Source: JBEIUL01 sp044356865 (GTDB taxonomy: Bacteria > Planctomycetota > Phycisphaerae > Phycisphaerales > SM1A02). Taken from it: a stretch of 7,377 bases of DNA. The notes beneath the pieces are model-generated. The model saw only the letters and a program-made list of their open reading frames with translations, did no database searches and was not told the origin of the DNA. A program made the position numbers and the translations under genes. Position 1 is the first letter of the stretch, and each line of letters opens with the position of its first letter. Of the stretch, positions 4,324 through 7,377 are shown one piece after another. The DNA lies in contig JBIKVN010000167.1 of assembly GCA_044356865.1 (NCBI GenBank), positions 1-7,377 on the forward strand. Reading direction: 5' to 3'.

Positions 4324-7300
4324 CTACTTCTTCCCGCCGCCCCGGATCGCGTCGAAAATCTTGAGGCCGGTGTCGATGGCCTTGATCGGATCCTTGCGGA
4401 TCTGCTCGCCCAGGTCCTCGAGACGAGGAAGCGCCAGCTTGGTCTCGAGCTCGGCCGGCGAGCCGTCGGGCTTGAAGAGCGGGCCGGACATGGTGACTCC
4501 GACCGACAGCGTCTTCACGAGCGGCGAGTCGGGGCCGCCGGCGGCGTCGACGATGCGGCGCACGTCGGCGCTCGACGCGGCGACCTGGCTGACCGGCAGC
4601 GAGGTCGTGATCGCGTTGGCGTAGGCGGGCTTCCGGGTGAGATCGACCTCGCCCCGGAAGTCGAGGGCGGTCTTCCAGCCGGTATCGCTCTTGCCGAAGC
4701 GCAGGCCGAAGTCGTCGTAGCGAAGGATGCCCCGCTCGACGCGGACCTCGAGCGGCAGCACCAGGCCCTCCATGCCGGGGGCCGGACGGTCGCGCAGCAG
4801 CACGAAGACCTGGTTGAGCCCGCTCGACGGGTCGAGGTCGACCGCCCCGACGTCGAGCCGGATGAGGCCGTCGAGCCGGGCCGCCTCGCCTTCTTTCGCG
4901 AGATCGAGCGGCAAGGCGAGCGACGGGATCGAGAGGCGGGCCCGCTCGCCGCGCAGCCGCAGGTCGCGGAAGACCGGGTTGATCGCCTGCAGGAGATCCT
5001 CGCGGACTCCCGGACTCAGGGCGAACGAGCCGCTGACCGGCTTGGTCTCGTCGACGCGGAGCAGGCCGTTCTCGATGCGGATCGCCGGGGCGTCGAGATC
5101 GGCGAACGGGGCCTTGATCGCGGCGGAAAGCCCACCGCCGGTGCGCGACAGGGCGTTCGCGACGAGCCGCGCGTCGACCGTCTCGCCGAGGCTGCGGACC
5201 AGCGTCGCGCCGGTGCCGGCGAGGAGGTCGACGAGAACGGTCGGCACGCCCGTGGCGGTGAAGGTGCCGTCGAGGCGGGCCCCGGCCGGGGCAAGCGAGC
5301 CCGCGGCGTCGAGCAGGCCGTTCGCGACGAGATCGGCCGCCAGCCGCGCCGTCGCACGGCCGCCGGCCCGTTCCCGCAGCGAGACCGCGGCCCCCCGCTC
5401 GATCGCCTCCGAACGAACCGAGACCGCAAGTCCCGGCACTTCCTGCCGTGACTCGCCGGCGGAGCCGCCGCTCAGCTTGAGCTCGATCGGCGCGGTCTCG
5501 ACGGAGAGGTCGCACGAGGCCCCGGCCCACGAGAAGCCCCCACCGGCCAGGGCTTTCGGGAATCGCGCCTCACCGCGCGGCACCGCCAGCGAGACGCCGG
5601 TCAGCACGTCGAAGCGCGGCCCCGTCCGGTCCTTCGCGGCGCCCTTCGCGAGTCGATCCTGCAGCGAGGCCGCCGACATCTCGAGCCGCATGTCGGCCAG
5701 CGTCGCCCGCACCGACTCGCCGCGGCCGGTCGCCTCGATCGTGCCGGAGAATCGCGGGAAGGACGGCTGTAGCCGGAGCCGCTCGCCGTCGGGCGAATCC
5801 TCGAGCGCGAGGGCGACCGCCCCGCTCTCGCCCGCCCAGCCCGCCAGCGTGCCGGGCTCGAGCCCGGCGAGCCGCTCGAGGAACGGCACCGAGACGCCCG
5901 AGGCCCGGGCCTCACCGCGGGCTCCCCGGAGCAGCGTCGGCGCGGCGTCCGGGGCGGGCGGTCGCCACGCGAGCTTGAACGAGACCTGCTCGATGCGATC
6001 GTTCGCGACCGCGTCGGCGCCCGCATCGTGCAAAGAGAGGCTCCCCGCGGCCTCGACGCCCGCCGCGCCGCGCCCGGCCTTCAGGTCCAAGCCGACTCCG
6101 CGCACGGCCACGGCCCGATCCATGCCGGGAAGGTCGGCCAGGGTGAGATCGCCCGACTCGAACCGGGCCTCGAGCCGGCTCGTCTCGGCGTCGGGGCCGG
6201 TGACCGGGAACGGGTGGGCGAGGCGGAAGCGGAAAGGGGCGTCGGCGACGAGCCGCACCGGTCGGCGGCCGGGCGCGGCGGCATCGACGGGCTGGAGCGC
6301 CGCAACGAGCGCCGCCGGAATCGCCCCCTCGAGCTCGGCCGCATCGAGCACGATCGACTCGGGGGCGACCGTCGCCGAGAGCGTTCCCGCCACCGGCCGG
6401 CCCCCGAGCGTCGCGGCCAGCGCCTGGCCGGGGCGGCCCTCGAGCGGATGGTTCCGCACCACGAGCGTGAAATCGCGCAGTCCCGAGGCCCGCAGCAGGT
6501 CGGAGCGCTCGGGCACGAGCGCCGCGACCTCGGCGGCGTCGAGACCGGTCAGCGTGATCTCGCCCCGGGCGGCGAGCGACGCCGGCGCGGCCAGCGCCGC
6601 CGGCGAAAGGTTCACGAGGTCCTCGATGAGCGCAAGCCTCGCCTTGCCGACCGAGGCGTTCGCCGAGAGTCTCGCCTCGCGCGCGAGGTCGGCCGCCTTC
6701 AGCTCGACCGTCGCCGGCCCGGCGCGGACCGGCCGGTCGAGGCCCGGCGCGACGAATCCGACCTCGCCCGGGATCTCGACCGTGGCGTCGACCGCGACCG
6801 ACGCGAAGGCGTTCTCCGACCGCGAAAGCGGCGCGTCGAGATCGCGCACCGCCACCCGCAGCGGGACCGGGGCATCGACCTCGCGGGCCGCGAAGTGCCG
6901 CACGAGAGCGGGCGAGAGCGAGGTCTCGAGCGCCAGCGTCGCGTCGCGCAGCGCCGCGAACCCCGCCGGCACGGTCGCCGTCGCGACGAGATTCGGCTCG
7001 GACGGCGGCGGGTTCCGCTCGCCCGGCCCCGACATCGCCACCGCCAGGCGGGCCGCCAGCGCGAGGTCGCCGCCCGGTTCGGCTAGCGTCGCGACGATCT
7101 CGCCGCGATCGGCGAGGATCACCGCGGCATCCTGCTCGGGAAGCCGCCACGAGAAACTCGACTGCGGGCGGACCGTCACCGAACCGGTCGCGGTGCGGGC
7201 CGCCTCGGCGACCGTCGCGCCCGGAGCCGAGGTCCAGTTGATGCCCGTCGCCGCCAGCCCAAGCCGCACCGGGGCGTCGACGACCTGGCCCGACAGCCGC

Positions 7301-7377
7301 CGCACGGTCGCGGGGCTGGCGACCAGCGTGCCCGAGACCGTCGCGTTCCGGGCAGCGCCGGCCGCAGGATCGATCGC
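4324..7377 (-). CDS. Large AsmA/TamB-like protein, 5' end missing
   Basis: The frame is open from the TAG at 4324-4326 to the right edge, 1017 codons, and continues beyond it; the GTG at 7305 is only an internal Val codon. The visible protein is rich in Ala, Gly, Leu, Arg and Asp, with many short alternating hydrophobic stretches (beta strands) such as LEVRVERGILRYDDFGLRFG and TALDFRGEVDL, and has no obvious transmembrane helix or catalytic motif. The pattern LPLEVRVERGxLRYDxFGLxF followed by DFRGEVDLT, then TMSGPLFKPD near the end, resembles the C-terminal region of AsmA-like proteins. That family forms long beta-groove structures between membranes and is linked to phospholipid transport. 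The last 30 residues form a charged amphipathic helix ending in GGGKK. Assignment is by fold-like pattern, so the function is tentative. Confidence 0.6.
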   Translation of the reverse strand, partial: AIDPAAGAARNATVSGTLVASPATVRRLSGQVVDAPVRLGLAATGINWTSAPGATVAEAARTATGSVTVRPQSSFSWRLPEQDAAVILADRGEIVATLAEPGGDLALAARLAVAMSGPGERNPPPSEPNLVATATVPAGFAALRDATLALETSLSPALVRHFAAREVDAPVPLRVAVRDLDAPLSRSENAFASVAVDATVEIPGEVGFVAPGLDRPVRAGPATVELKAADLAREARLSANASVGKARLALIEDLVNLSPAALAAPASLAARGEITLTGLDAAEVAALVPERSDLLRASGLRDFTLVVRNHPLEGRPGQALAATLGGRPVAGTLSATVAPESIVLDAAELEGAIPAALVAALQPVDAAAPGRRPVRLVADAPFRFRLAHPFPVTGPDAETSRLEARFESGDLTLADLPGMDRAVAVRGVGLDLKAGRGAAGVEAAGSLSLHDAGADAVANDRIEQVSFKLAWRPPAPDAAPTLLRGARGEARASGVSVPFLERLAGLEPGTLAGWAGESGAVALALEDSPDGERLRLQPSFPRFSGTIEATGRGESVRATLADMRLEMSAASLQDRLAKGAAKDRTGPRFDVLTGVSLAVPRGEARFPKALAGGGFSWAGASCDLSVETAPIELKLSGGSAGESRQEVPGLAVSVRSEAIERGAAVSLRERAGGRATARLAADLVANGLLDAAGSLAPAGARLDGTFTATGVPTVLVDLLAGTGATLVRSLGETVDARLVANALSRTGGGLSAAIKAPFADLDAPAIRIENGLLRVDETKPVSGSFALSPGVREDLLQAINPVFRDLRLRGERARLSIPSLALPLDLAKEGEAARLDGLIRLDVGAVDLDPSSGLNQVFVLLRDRPAPGMEGLVLPLEVRVERGILRYDDFGLRFGKSDTGWKTALDFRGEVDLTRKPAYANAITTSLPVSQVAASSADVRRIVDAAGGPDSPLVKTLSVGVTMSGPLFKPDGSPAELETKLALPRLEDLGEQIRKDPIKAIDTGLKIFDAIRGGGKK

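Noticed and set aside
4303..4345. Possible bidirectional terminator between nuoI and the convergent gene
   Set aside because: Only a 6-bp stem (4315-4320 with 4338-4343) around a 17-nt loop, reaching into the coding sequence, with no T-run on either side. Too weak to call.
6028..7086. Plus-strand frame of 352 codons opposite the AsmA-like gene
   Set aside because: Low-complexity Arg/Glu/Gly-rich antisense translation with no domain or initiation signal.
5912..7150. Minus-strand frame of 412 codons inside the AsmA-like gene
   Set aside because: Its translation is almost all Arg, Gly, Ala and Pro, typical of a shifted frame in GC-rich coding DNA; the overlapping frame has a sensible beta-strand pattern.

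Overview
The window is GC-rich (well above 60% by eye), has compact genes with some GTG starts, and reads as bacterial chromosome. The ATP synthase gene order, the AtpZ and AtpI genes, a c subunit with a leader peptide, and a very large AsmA-like protein with a C-terminal half of planctomycete type suggest a high-GC Planctomycetota bacterium. That placement is inference; no rRNA or other phylogenetic marker is present.

Layout. From about 3682 down to 1 on the minus strand lies the 5' part of an F-type ATP synthase operon, in transcription order atpZ, atpI, atpB (a), atpE (c), atpF (b), atpH (delta) and the first 21 codons of atpA (alpha). It runs off the left edge, so gamma, beta and epsilon are not visible. 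From 3745 to 4302 on the plus strand is a stand-alone nuoI (complex I, two 4Fe-4S clusters), divergent from the atp operon across a 62-bp shared promoter region. From 4324 to the right edge, on the minus strand and convergent with nuoI (21-bp gap), is one 5'-truncated gene of at least 1017 codons for an AsmA/TamB-like protein.

How the parts work together. The atp genes build the membrane motor (a, b, c), the peripheral stalk (b, delta) and the start of the catalytic head, with AtpZ and AtpI as small membrane accessory proteins. NuoI belongs to the proton-pumping NADH dehydrogenase that would energise that motor. The AsmA-like gene is probably an unrelated neighbour concerned with envelope lipids.

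The operon itself is ordinary. The points worth a second look are the isolated nuoI back to back with atp, predicted leaderless starts on both sides of that divergent region, strong GC hairpins after atpE and after atpH, a 28-residue His/Asp-rich tail on subunit a, and the large AsmA-like protein. I found no mobile element, CRISPR array, tRNA, rRNA or clearly novel system. No gene-free stretch exceeds about 135 bases.
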